Positions 34,091 to 42,461 of a stretch of DNA of 64,000 nt are shown here, in pieces (position 1 is the first letter of the stretch; each line of letters opens with the position of its first letter). Under the pieces are notes generated by a model, which saw only the letters and a program-made list of their open reading frames with translations, searched no databases and had not been told where the DNA came from. The stretch is from CATQGW01 sp965262235. Lineage in GTDB: Bacteria > Chloroflexota > Dehalococcoidia > Bin125. Location: positions 1,426,001 to 1,490,000 of the forward strand of contig OZ253504.1 in NCBI GenBank assembly GCA_965262235.1, given 5' to 3'. A program made the translations under genes and the position numbers.

Positions 34091-34597
34091 TCAACCGCTC
34101 GGACGTTCCGCCTCGCCGATCGCCCGCTCGTAGCGATATTCCGTCGTCGCGTTCACGTCCGCCAGCTTCCGCTCGCCCGCGCGCCGAAAGCCCAGCCGCT
34201 CATAGAGCCGATGCGCCTGGTCGAACCGCGTGTCCGACCACAGCTCGATCCGCTCGCAGCCCAGCGCGCGCGCCCAATCCACGGCGTGCAGCAGCAATCG
34301 GCGCCCCTGTCCCGCTCCGCGCAGGCCCGCATCGAGGTAGAGCCGGTGCAGCTCGACGGTCTGGGCATCGAGCAGCTCCGCCGCGATCGAGCCGACCACG
34401 CCCCCCGCCGCATCCCGCGACACCCACATCGCCCCGCGTGGCGCGAGATACGGAAATTCGTCCGCCAGCAGGTCCCAAAACTCGTCCTCGGGGTCCCAGA
34501 TGAACCCGTACTCGTCGAACACACGGTGGATCAGCTCGATCACCTCCGCCGCCTCGGCCGCGCCGGCAGGCTCGATCCTGAGCTCGCGCGCAGTCAT
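34091..34597 (-). CDS. GNAT-family N-acetyltransferase
   Basis: The 168-residue protein has the GNAT acetyl-CoA fold: motif A LYLDAGLRGAGQGRRLLLHA with the R/Q-x-x-G-x-G/A loop, then LYERLGFRRAGERK. It would transfer an acetyl group to an amine of unknown identity. ATG at 34597 begins the conserved part; the reading frame is open far upstream, antisense to the racemase gene. It sits before the nuo promoter on the same strand but probably is not in that operon. Confidence 0.85.
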   Translation of the reverse strand: MTARELRIEPAGAAEAAEVIELIHRVFDEYGFIWDPEDEFWDLLADEFPYLAPRGAMWVSRDAAGGVVGSIAAELLDAQTVELHRLYLDAGLRGAGQGRRLLLHAVDWARALGCERIELWSDTRFDQAHRLYERLGFRRAGERKLADVNATTEYRYERAIGEAERPSG

Positions 34598-34672
34598 CGC
34601 GGTATCTTGCCAGCGCAGCGACCTGCGCCAATTCGCAGCGCGCGTGCGCGCAGCACAGAGGGAGCGTTCATC

Positions 34673-35815
34673 ATGGGGCCACTCGAGGGCATTCGGATCA
34701 TTGAATTTCAGGGTATCGGGCCGGGACCGTTCTGCGGCATGATCCTCTCCGACATGGGCGCCGACATCGTCCGCATCGATCGCGCCTCCAACGCGCCCGA
34801 CGAGGCGCCGACGCAGCCGCCCGGCGATCTGCTCGCCCGCGGTCGACGCTCGATCGCGCTCGACCTCAAGCATCCCGACGGCGTCGAGGTCGCGCTGCAG
34901 CTGATCGAGGGCGCCGACGCGCTCTTCGAGGGCTTTCGGCCCGGCGTCATGGAACGCCTCGGGCTCGGCCCCGATGTCTGCCTGGCGCGCAATGAGCGGC
35001 TCGTCTTCGGCCGCATGACCGGCTGGGGTCAGGAGGGGCCCTATGCGCAGATGGCCGGCCACGACATCAACTACATCGCGCTCGCCGGCGCGCTGGCGCC
35101 GATCGGGCGCATGGGCCAGGCGCCCGTGCCGCCGCTCAACCTCGTCGGCGACTTCGGCGGCGGCGGCATGTACCTCGCCGTCGGCATGCTCGGCGCGCTG
35201 ATCGAGGCGCAGCGCACCGGCAAGGGACAGGTCGTTGACGCTGCGATGGTCGACGGCGCCAGCTCGTTGATCACCTCGCTGCACGCCGGTCTCGCGTCGG
35301 GGTTCTGGAATCGCGGGCGCGCCTCCAACGTGCTCGACACCGGCGCCCACTACTACGACGCCTACGAGACACTCGACGGCAAGTACATCGCGCTCGGCTC
35401 GATCGAGCCGCAGTTCTACGCCGAGCTGCTGCACCTCACCGGCCTCGAGCAGGAAGCGCTGCCCCAACAGAACGACCGCACCCGCTGGCCCGAGATGAAG
35501 GACCGCGTCGCCGCGATCGTGCGCACCAAGTCGCGCGCCGAGTGGGAAGAGGTCTTCGAGGGCAGCGACGTCTGCTTCGGCCCGGTGCTCGAGCCCTGGG
35601 AAGCGCCCGATCACCCGCACGCCCGCGCCCGCCGCGCCTTCGAGGAGGTCGCCGGCGTCGTGCAGCCCGCCCCGGCCCCAAGATTCAGCCGCACGAAGAG
35701 CGAAATCCAGGGCCCGCCCGCCTATCCCGGCCAGCACACCACCGAAATCCTCAACGAAATCGGAGTCAACGGCACGAAGGCCGAAACCCTGAAGTCCAGC
35801 GGCGCCGTGCGTTGA
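34673..35815 (+). CDS. mcr: Alpha-methylacyl-CoA racemase (CoA-transferase family III fold)
   Basis: The 380-residue protein closely follows the alpha-methylacyl-CoA racemases of M. tuberculosis and animals. The three active-site residues are in place: His130 (AGHDINYIALAG), Asp160 (NLVGDFGGGG) and Glu245 (GSIEPQFYAELL). It inverts the 2-methyl centre of branched acyl-CoA, allowing beta-oxidation of methyl-branched chains or isoprenoid acids. ATG at 34673 has GAGGGAG upstream. It stands alone on the plus strand and ends at a hairpin shared with valS. Confidence 0.93.
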   Translation: MGPLEGIRIIEFQGIGPGPFCGMILSDMGADIVRIDRASNAPDEAPTQPPGDLLARGRRSIALDLKHPDGVEVALQLIEGADALFEGFRPGVMERLGLGPDVCLARNERLVFGRMTGWGQEGPYAQMAGHDINYIALAGALAPIGRMGQAPVPPLNLVGDFGGGGMYLAVGMLGALIEAQRTGKGQVVDAAMVDGASSLITSLHAGLASGFWNRGRASNVLDTGAHYYDAYETLDGKYIALGSIEPQFYAELLHLTGLEQEALPQQNDRTRWPEMKDRVAAIVRTKSRAEWEEVFEGSDVCFGPVLEPWEAPDHPHARARRAFEEVAGVVQPAPAPRFSRTKSEIQGPPAYPGQHTTEILNEIGVNGTKAETLKSSGAVR

Positions 35816-35836
35816 CCCACGCTCCCCCGCAGCTCC

Positions 35837-35867
35837 GGGGAGCCGCCGAAGGCTGAGCGGGCTCCCC
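35837..35867. terminator. Bidirectional hairpin between mcr and valS
   Basis: GGGGAGCC (35837-35844) pairs with GGCTCCCC (35860-35867) across a 15-base loop that can itself form AGCC/GGCT. It lies between two converging genes and reaches the valS stop codon. No U-run follows. Confidence 0.55.
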
Positions 35868-38641
35868 TACTGCGCCGGCAGCGCCGCCAGCCGCTCGCGC
35901 AGCAGATCTCGCTGCCGCGACAGATCAGCCGCCCGCGCCTGTTCGGCCTCAACGACCTGCGCCGGCGCCTTGGTCCGGAACCCCTCGTTGGCCAACTTGG
36001 CCTCCGCGCCGCGCAGACGCCCCTCGATTCCGTTCAATTCCTTCTCCAGTCGCGCCCGCTCCTGTGCGAGATCGACCAGCTCTCCGAGCGGAATCACCAC
36101 CTCCGCGTCGGCCAGGACCGTCGAGGCCGTCTGCTCGACTGGCGCTTCCGCGCGACTCGCAACGACGTGCAGCGGCCGGCAGCGCGCCAACGCCTCGATT
36201 ACTCCGGTCGTCGCGTCCACCGCCGCCCGCAGCGGCTCGCGCGGCGCGACCCACGTCTCGACCCAGCGCCCCGCCGTCACCGCGTAGTCGGCCCGCGTCT
36301 GCCGCACCGCGCGCACGACCTCCTGAACCGCGCCGAACTCGGCCTCCGCGTCGAGATCGCGCGCGCCGTCGCCCGGCTGCGGATAGCGCGCGACGATCAG
36401 CGCCTCGCCATTGCGGCTGGGCAGCCGCTGCCAGAGCGTCTCCGTGATGAACGGCATCCATGGGTGTAACAGCCGCAGCCCGCTGTCGAGCACGTGCGCC
36501 AGCACCCCAATCGGGGACGTGTCGCCCGCCCGCAGCCGCACTTTGCTCGCCTCCACGTACCAGTCGAAGAACTCGTTCCAGAGGAAATCGTGAATCTGCC
36601 GCCCGGCCTCGCCGAGCTGGAACTGCGTCAGCAGTTCATCCACGTTCGCGACCGTCGCCTCAAGCCGCGACAGAATCCAGCGGTCCTCGAGCGGCGCGGC
36701 CGACAGATCGTCGGGCAGCGCGGCCACCGCAACGCCCGACTCGGCGATCTCGCCGAGCACGAACCGTGCACCGTTCCACAGCTTGTTGGCGAAGTTGCGC
36801 GAGCCCTCCAGTCGCTCATCCGTCAGCCGCATGTCGTTGCCCGGCGTGGAGCCGGTCGCCAGCGTGAAGCGCAGCGCGTCCATCCCGTACTGCGCCGCCT
36901 TGTCGAGCGGGTCGATCACATTGTCGAGGCTCTTGCTCATCTTGCGGCCCTCGGCGTCGCGCACCAGGCCATGCAGATAGACCGTCTTGAACGGCGCCGG
37001 GCCGATGTTGTAGCAGCCCAGCATGATCATCCGCGCCACCCAGAAGAACAGGATGTCGTAGCCCGTCTCCATCACGCTCGACGGGTAGAACCGCGCCAGG
37101 TCGTCGGCCTCCGCGTCCGGCCAGCCGAGCGTCGAGTGCGTCCAGAGGCCGCTTGAGAACCACGTGTCCAGCACATCCGGGTCCTGGATCAGGTCCGATG
37201 CCCCACACGTGGGGCAGCCCGTTGGGTCCTGCTGCGCCACGATCGGGTGCGCCCCCTCCCCGAGCGTGATCTCACCGTCGTCGCCCACGATCAGCGCAGC
37301 CGCGTCGCACGCGCGGCAGTACCAGGCCGGAATCCGGTGCCCCCACCAGATCTGCCGCGAGATGCACCAGGGGCGGATGTTCTCCATCCACTGCAGGTAC
37401 ACGCCCTTCGAACGCTCCGGCACGATCTGCACCTCGCCCTCGCGCACCACGCGCGCCGCCTCCGCCGCCAGCTCCGTCGTGTCGACGAACCACTGATTCG
37501 AGACGAGCGGCTCGACGGCCACGCCGCTGCGCTGCGAGTGGCCCACGTTGTGCTCGTGCCGCTCCGTGCGCACCAGATAGCCATCCTCAGTCAGATGTTC
37601 CACGACTCGCAGGCGCGCCTCATCGCGATCCATCCCGACGTAGATCCCGCCCTCGACGGTGATCGAGCCGTCCCAGTCCACCACCCGGATCGGCTCCAGC
37701 CCGTGTCGCTCGCCGATCTCGAAGTCGAGCTGATCGTGGCCGGGGGTGATCTTCAGCGCGCCCGTGCCGAACTCCGGATCGACGGCGGTGTCGGGCACGA
37801 TCGGCAGCAGCCGATCGAATCCACGCAGCGGCAGCCGCACGTGCCGCCCGTGATGCGGCAGCCAGCGCTTGTCGCTCGGGTGCACCGCAATCGCCACGTC
37901 CGCCGGGATCGTCTCCGGCCGCGTCGTCGCGATCGTCACGCCCTCCTCCAGCTCGACGCCTTTCTCATCAACGAACGGGTAGCGCACGTGCCAGAGATGC
38001 CCGTCCGTCTCCCGGTACTCGACCTCCACGTCCGACAGCGCCGTCATCATCTGCGGGTCCCAGTTGATGATCCGGTCGCCGCGGTAGATCTTCCCGTCCT
38101 CGAACAGGTCGACGAACGTCTTGCGCACCGCCCGCCGCGGCGTCTCGTCCAGCGTGAAGATCACCCGGCTCCAGTCGCAGGAGGCGCCCATCCGACGCGC
38201 CTGATCCTCGATCCGCGAGCGATACCGCCCCACCCACGCCCAAATCCGCTCGACGAACTGCTCACGCCCGAGGTCGTGCCGGGTCTGACCCTCCCGCGCC
38301 AGCTGCTGCTCGACGACGCTCTGCGTCGCAATCCCCGCGTGGTCAACGCCCGGCAGCCACAGCGTCGGGTCGCCGAGCATCCGGTGCCAGCGGGTCAGCG
38401 CGTCCTCGACCGTGAGCGTGATCGCGTGGCCCAGATGCAGCGCCCCCGTCACGTTCGGGGGCGGCATGATGATCGTGAACGGCTCGCGTCCGTTCACCTC
38501 CGCGGCGGGGGACGGCGCAAACCAGCCGCCCTCCTCCCAGAACCGATAGATCGACTCCTCGTAGGCCTGCGCGTCGTACGTCGGCGGCAGGCTGGCCGTC
38601 GGGTCGATGCTCGCGTCTGGGTCGGTGCTGGCTGCGGTCAC
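35867..38641 (-). CDS. valS: Valyl-tRNA synthetase
   Basis: The 924-residue class I enzyme charges tRNA-Val. HIGH-type motif NVTGALHLGHA is near residue 60, the KMSKS loop is GRKMSKSLDN, and DTWFSSGLWTHSTLGWPD marks the catalytic core. A Cys pair in CPTCGASD belongs to the connective region. The C-terminal 65 residues form the tRNA-contacting coiled coil (LAQERARLEKELNGIEGRL). GTG at 38641 is the start. A 94-bp gap separates it from the gene upstream, with no recognisable T-box. Confidence 0.97.
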   Translation of the reverse strand: MTAASTDPDASIDPTASLPPTYDAQAYEESIYRFWEEGGWFAPSPAAEVNGREPFTIIMPPPNVTGALHLGHAITLTVEDALTRWHRMLGDPTLWLPGVDHAGIATQSVVEQQLAREGQTRHDLGREQFVERIWAWVGRYRSRIEDQARRMGASCDWSRVIFTLDETPRRAVRKTFVDLFEDGKIYRGDRIINWDPQMMTALSDVEVEYRETDGHLWHVRYPFVDEKGVELEEGVTIATTRPETIPADVAIAVHPSDKRWLPHHGRHVRLPLRGFDRLLPIVPDTAVDPEFGTGALKITPGHDQLDFEIGERHGLEPIRVVDWDGSITVEGGIYVGMDRDEARLRVVEHLTEDGYLVRTERHEHNVGHSQRSGVAVEPLVSNQWFVDTTELAAEAARVVREGEVQIVPERSKGVYLQWMENIRPWCISRQIWWGHRIPAWYCRACDAAALIVGDDGEITLGEGAHPIVAQQDPTGCPTCGASDLIQDPDVLDTWFSSGLWTHSTLGWPDAEADDLARFYPSSVMETGYDILFFWVARMIMLGCYNIGPAPFKTVYLHGLVRDAEGRKMSKSLDNVIDPLDKAAQYGMDALRFTLATGSTPGNDMRLTDERLEGSRNFANKLWNGARFVLGEIAESGVAVAALPDDLSAAPLEDRWILSRLEATVANVDELLTQFQLGEAGRQIHDFLWNEFFDWYVEASKVRLRAGDTSPIGVLAHVLDSGLRLLHPWMPFITETLWQRLPSRNGEALIVARYPQPGDGARDLDAEAEFGAVQEVVRAVRQTRADYAVTAGRWVETWVAPREPLRAAVDATTGVIEALARCRPLHVVASRAEAPVEQTASTVLADAEVVIPLGELVDLAQERARLEKELNGIEGRLRGAEAKLANEGFRTKAPAQVVEAEQARAADLSRQRDLLRERLAALPAQ

Positions 38642-38735
38642 GATGCGACTCCGGTCTGGCGCTGTACGGGGGAATCCGGGGGAAGTGGGAGAGAATTCGG
38701 GCCCGACCGGCGCACGAGATCCGCGCCCGCCGGAC

Positions 38736-39626
38736 CTAGCCTACGGCGACCACGACGGAATCAATCACGTCTCGCTCGCGTTCGGCGCTGCGCCCGTTGC
38801 GGCCCGCCTCGGCGTCACCAGTTGCGCCGGTCGCACCAGGCGCTGCGGGCGTCCGGACGGCCCGCCGACGCTGCGCCGCCATCTCCAGCTCTCGCAGCAT
38901 GTCCAAGCCCCGACGCGTATCGCTCGCGACCCGCGCCGGGTCCTGACGCTCCACGCGGCTGCGGAACAGCCAGTAGGTGAACGCCTGCCACTCCTGCTGC
39001 CCCAGCCGATCAGTGTGCAGGCGCTCCGTCTGGTCGCGGAAGTCGCTCAGCAGCTCCTCCTGCGTGTGCCCGTAGATGCGCATGTGGGCGTCACGCTCCA
39101 GGTCGCGCCGCGCGTGTGAGAACGTGACGGCGCCATTTTCCTTCTGCAGCACCCGTTCCGTCGCCAGCTGCAGGGCCTGCTCCACGCGCACGCCGTAGAG
39201 GAAGTTGAGGTGCGCCCAGTACTTCGCCGGCCCGATGCGCTCCTGAAATTCGCTCTCGGTCAGCGTCTCCGGCGGCGTCTCGTGCGTCAGCAGCGCGTCG
39301 ACCTCGCCCGCCGGCAGCAGCTCATCCGGCATCGCGTCGCAGAGCCGCTCACAGAGCAACAGCCAGTCGAACGCCTCGCGTTCGATCAGATACACGTACT
39401 CGCGCCCATCGACGAACTCGTGCGGAATGTCCCAGCGCTGGATCGCCTCCAGCAACGCCTCGAACCACGGCCGCCCGGCGCGCAGCGCCACTTCGAATGC
39501 GATCAGGTGAGCGCTCGCGTCGATCGGGACCGGATGCAGCGGATGCTCATCCTCAGCGAAGCCCGCGCCGCGCAGCTCCTCCGCATCCTCCAGGTTGGGC
39601 AGTTCTATGCCGCTCGACCGTGGCAT
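38736..39626 (-). CDS. Unknown protein encoded overlapping the 3' end of secA
   Basis: I do not recognise this soluble 296-residue protein. It has no signal peptide or membrane helix and is rich in Glu, Arg and Trp. A central helical region (FDWLLLCERLCDAMPDELL, KYWAHLNFLYGVRVEQALQ) and a mid-protein charged segment (SHARRDLERDAHMRIYGH) precede an Arg-rich tail with APGATGATGDAEAG. ATG at 39626 lies within secA (22-bp overlap), so it is likely coupled to SecA translation; ATG at 39653 is possible. A role tied to secretion is only a neighbourhood guess. Confidence 0.7.
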   Translation of the reverse strand: MPRSSGIELPNLEDAEELRGAGFAEDEHPLHPVPIDASAHLIAFEVALRAGRPWFEALLEAIQRWDIPHEFVDGREYVYLIEREAFDWLLLCERLCDAMPDELLPAGEVDALLTHETPPETLTESEFQERIGPAKYWAHLNFLYGVRVEQALQLATERVLQKENGAVTFSHARRDLERDAHMRIYGHTQEELLSDFRDQTERLHTDRLGQQEWQAFTYWLFRSRVERQDPARVASDTRRGLDMLRELEMAAQRRRAVRTPAAPGATGATGDAEAGRNGRSAERERDVIDSVVVAVG

Positions 39627-42370
39627 CGCTTGTATTTCTTCCCGCTGCCGCATGGGCAGGGCTGGTTGCGTCCCACTTTGGACGCGCTTGCGGGCGCCGT
39701 CGCCACAGCGCCCCCGGCGCTGGCGGCCCCAACCGCCTGGCCGCCCGTCTCGCGCACGTTGCGTGCGCCCACAGCATCGGCCGCGCTGCGGCCCCGAGCA
39801 GCAGGCGCGAGGTTAGCGCGGCCCACCCGCCGGGGCGCTGGCCGACTCGTATCACCGTTGGCAGAAGCCGGCGCGCCAGCACCCGACACGGCCTGCGCGT
39901 GAACGGCCTGCGCGTGCATGGCTGCCGACGCGACCCCACGCCGCACCGCAGCGATCAGCTGGTCGAACATGTCGAACGCTTCGCGCTTGTAGGTGACCAG
40001 CGGGTCCTGCTGCCCGTAGGCCTGCAGGCCGACGCCCTGGCGCAGCGAATCGACCTCCGTCAGGTGCCGAATCCAGAGCCGGTCCAGCGACGACAGCACC
40101 AGCGAGCGCAGCGACTCGCGCCACGACACCGACTGGAGCTGCTCGCGCAGCAGCTCGAGACGCCCCTCGGCGTGCTCGCGCAGCGCCGCGACGCACTCAT
40201 CCAGCTCCTCGCCGTCGAGCTCATGCAGATCGAGGCCTTCCAGCGGCATCAGCTGCGCCGCCTCCTGCCAGAACTCGTCGGCCATGTTGCGATCCCAATG
40301 CGTGTCGCGGAACGGCTCGCTCAGCTCGCCGATCGCCTCGCTCATCATGTCCGCCACGATCTCGTGCAGGTCCTCGCCCGCCACCAGAATCTTGTCCCGC
40401 TCGCGATAGATCACGTCGCGCTGCATGTTGATCACGTCGTCGTAGTCGACCAGGTGCTTGCGGATGTCGAAGTGATACGCCTCGACCTTCTGCTGCGCCT
40501 GCTCGAGCGCCTTGCCGACCATGCCCGACTCCAGCGGGGTCCCGTCCTCCATCCCCACCTTCTCGAGCATCCCCGGCAGCCAGTCGGGCGTGAACCGCTT
40601 CATCACCCCGTCTTCGAACGACACGTAAAATCGCGACGACCCAGGGTCGCCCTGGCGACCTGACCGACCACGGAGCTGATTGTCGATCCGTCTCGATTCG
40701 TGCCGCTCCGTCCCGATCACCGCCAACCCGCCGGCCTTCGCGACACCCTCACCCAGCTTGATGTCCGTGCCGCGGCCCGCCATGTTTGTCGCGATCGTCA
40801 CTGCCGCCGGTTCGCCCGCCCGCGAGATGATCTGCGCCTCGCGCTCGTGCTGCTTCGCGTTCAGCACCTCGTGGTCCACCCCGCGACGCTTCAGCATCTT
40901 CGCAAGCTGCTCGGAGGTGTCGACCGACGCGGTACCGACGAGCACCGGCCGCCCCGACGTGGTGAGATCAGCAATCTCTTCGATCACCGCCTCGAACTTC
41001 GCCTGCTCCGTGCGGAACACGAAGTCCGCCTGATCGTCGCGCACCATCTCCTGATGCGTCGGGACCACCACCACCTCGACCGAGTAGATCTTGTGCAGCT
41101 CCTCCGCCTCGGTCTCCGCCGTGCCCGTCATCCCCGAGAGCTTGTCGTACATCCGGAAGAAGTTCTGGTAGGTGATCGTCGCGAGCGTGACTGACTCGCG
41201 CTCGACGCTGACCCCCTCCTTCGCCTCGATCGCCTGGTGCAGCCCCTCCGAATAGCGCCGCCCCTCCATCATCCGGCCGGTGAACTCGTCGACGATCACT
41301 ACCTTGCCCTGCCGCACCACGTAGTCGCGATCGCGCTGGTAGATGAACTGCGCCTTGAGCGCCGAGTCGAGGAAGCGCGTCAGCCGCGCGTTCTCGCCCT
41401 CGAACAGGTTGTCGATGCTGAGCAGGTCCTCAACCTTGTTGATCCCCGATTCGGTCAGCGCCACTGTGCGCGACTTCAGCTCGGGCGTAAAGTGCTCGCC
41501 CGCCTGCAGGCTGCGCACCAGATTCGCGAACACGCGGTAGGTGTCCAGCGATTCCTCCGCCTGCCCGCTGATGATCAGCGGCGTCCGCGCCTCGTCGATC
41601 AGGATGTTGTCGACCTCGTCGACGATCGCGTAACTCAGCTGCCGCTGCACCTTCTGCGCGCGCTCCAGCACCATGTTGTCGCGCAGATAGTCGAAGCCGA
41701 ACTCGTTGTTCGTCCCGTAGGTGATGTCCGCCCGGTACGCCTCCCGGCGCGTGCACGGACGCAGCATCTTCAGATCGCCCAGCTCGCGCCGCCGCTGCCG
41801 CTCCTCCGGATCCAGGCCCGCGTCCTCTTCCTCGTCGTGCAGGTGCTCCGCGTTGGGGTCGAACAGGAACGCCGCGCGGTGCTGAAGCACCCCCAGAGAG
41901 AGCCCCAGCGCGTGATAGATCGGCCCCATCCACTGCGCGTCGCGCTTGGCCAGGTAATCGTTGACCGTGACCAGATGCGCCCCGTCGCCCTCCAGCGCGT
42001 TCAGATAGAGCGCCAGCGTCGCCACCAGGGTCTTGCCCTCGCCCGTCCGCATCTCCGCGATCTTGCCCTGGTGCAGCACCAGGCCGCCGAGAATCTGCAC
42101 GTCGTAGTGCCGCATCTCAACCTGCCGCCGCGCCACCTCGCGCACGACCGCCCACGCCTCGGGCAGAATGTCGTCGAGCGAGGCCCCGTCCTCGAGCCGT
42201 TGGATGAACTCCATCGTCTTCTCGCGCAGCGCCACGTCATCGAGCCGCTCGATCTTCGGCTCCCACGCGTTCACCGCCGCCACGGCCGGCCGCAGCTTCT
42301 TAATCTCCCGCGAATGGGAGTCGCCAATCAGACCCTTCGCCTTGCCCTTGACGCGGCTGAGCAACGCCAT
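39605..42370 (-). CDS. secA: Preprotein translocase ATPase SecA
   Basis: The 921-residue motor drives proteins through SecYEG. It shows Walker A MRTGEGKTL (108-114 core), YGTNNEFGFDYLRDN, the DEAD-type AIVDEVDNILIDEARTPLIISG (in part), TGTAETEAEE and NMAGRGTDIKLG. The C-terminus carries the zinc motif CPCGSGKKYKRCHG, after a 90-residue Ala/Gly linker. ATG at 42370 gives the family start MALLSRVKGK. The usual secA-prfB pair is not seen; instead an unknown gene overlaps its end. Confidence 0.97.
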   Translation of the reverse strand: MALLSRVKGKAKGLIGDSHSREIKKLRPAVAAVNAWEPKIERLDDVALREKTMEFIQRLEDGASLDDILPEAWAVVREVARRQVEMRHYDVQILGGLVLHQGKIAEMRTGEGKTLVATLALYLNALEGDGAHLVTVNDYLAKRDAQWMGPIYHALGLSLGVLQHRAAFLFDPNAEHLHDEEEDAGLDPEERQRRRELGDLKMLRPCTRREAYRADITYGTNNEFGFDYLRDNMVLERAQKVQRQLSYAIVDEVDNILIDEARTPLIISGQAEESLDTYRVFANLVRSLQAGEHFTPELKSRTVALTESGINKVEDLLSIDNLFEGENARLTRFLDSALKAQFIYQRDRDYVVRQGKVVIVDEFTGRMMEGRRYSEGLHQAIEAKEGVSVERESVTLATITYQNFFRMYDKLSGMTGTAETEAEELHKIYSVEVVVVPTHQEMVRDDQADFVFRTEQAKFEAVIEEIADLTTSGRPVLVGTASVDTSEQLAKMLKRRGVDHEVLNAKQHEREAQIISRAGEPAAVTIATNMAGRGTDIKLGEGVAKAGGLAVIGTERHESRRIDNQLRGRSGRQGDPGSSRFYVSFEDGVMKRFTPDWLPGMLEKVGMEDGTPLESGMVGKALEQAQQKVEAYHFDIRKHLVDYDDVINMQRDVIYRERDKILVAGEDLHEIVADMMSEAIGELSEPFRDTHWDRNMADEFWQEAAQLMPLEGLDLHELDGEELDECVAALREHAEGRLELLREQLQSVSWRESLRSLVLSSLDRLWIRHLTEVDSLRQGVGLQAYGQQDPLVTYKREAFDMFDQLIAAVRRGVASAAMHAQAVHAQAVSGAGAPASANGDTSRPAPRRVGRANLAPAARGRSAADAVGARNVRETGGQAVGAASAGGAVATAPASASKVGRNQPCPCGSGKKYKRCHGRAA

Positions 42371-42461
42371 GCGAACCACCAGATTCCGCGCCCCGTTGCG
42401 CACATACTTTCACCCACCATATCGCGTCCGCCGCAGCACGCGCCGCCAGCGGCGAACGGCC

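Noticed and set aside
34597..35737. Upstream extension of the acetyltransferase frame to 548 codons
   Set aside because: The added part is antisense to the racemase gene and has no motif; ATG at 34597 starts the conserved domain.
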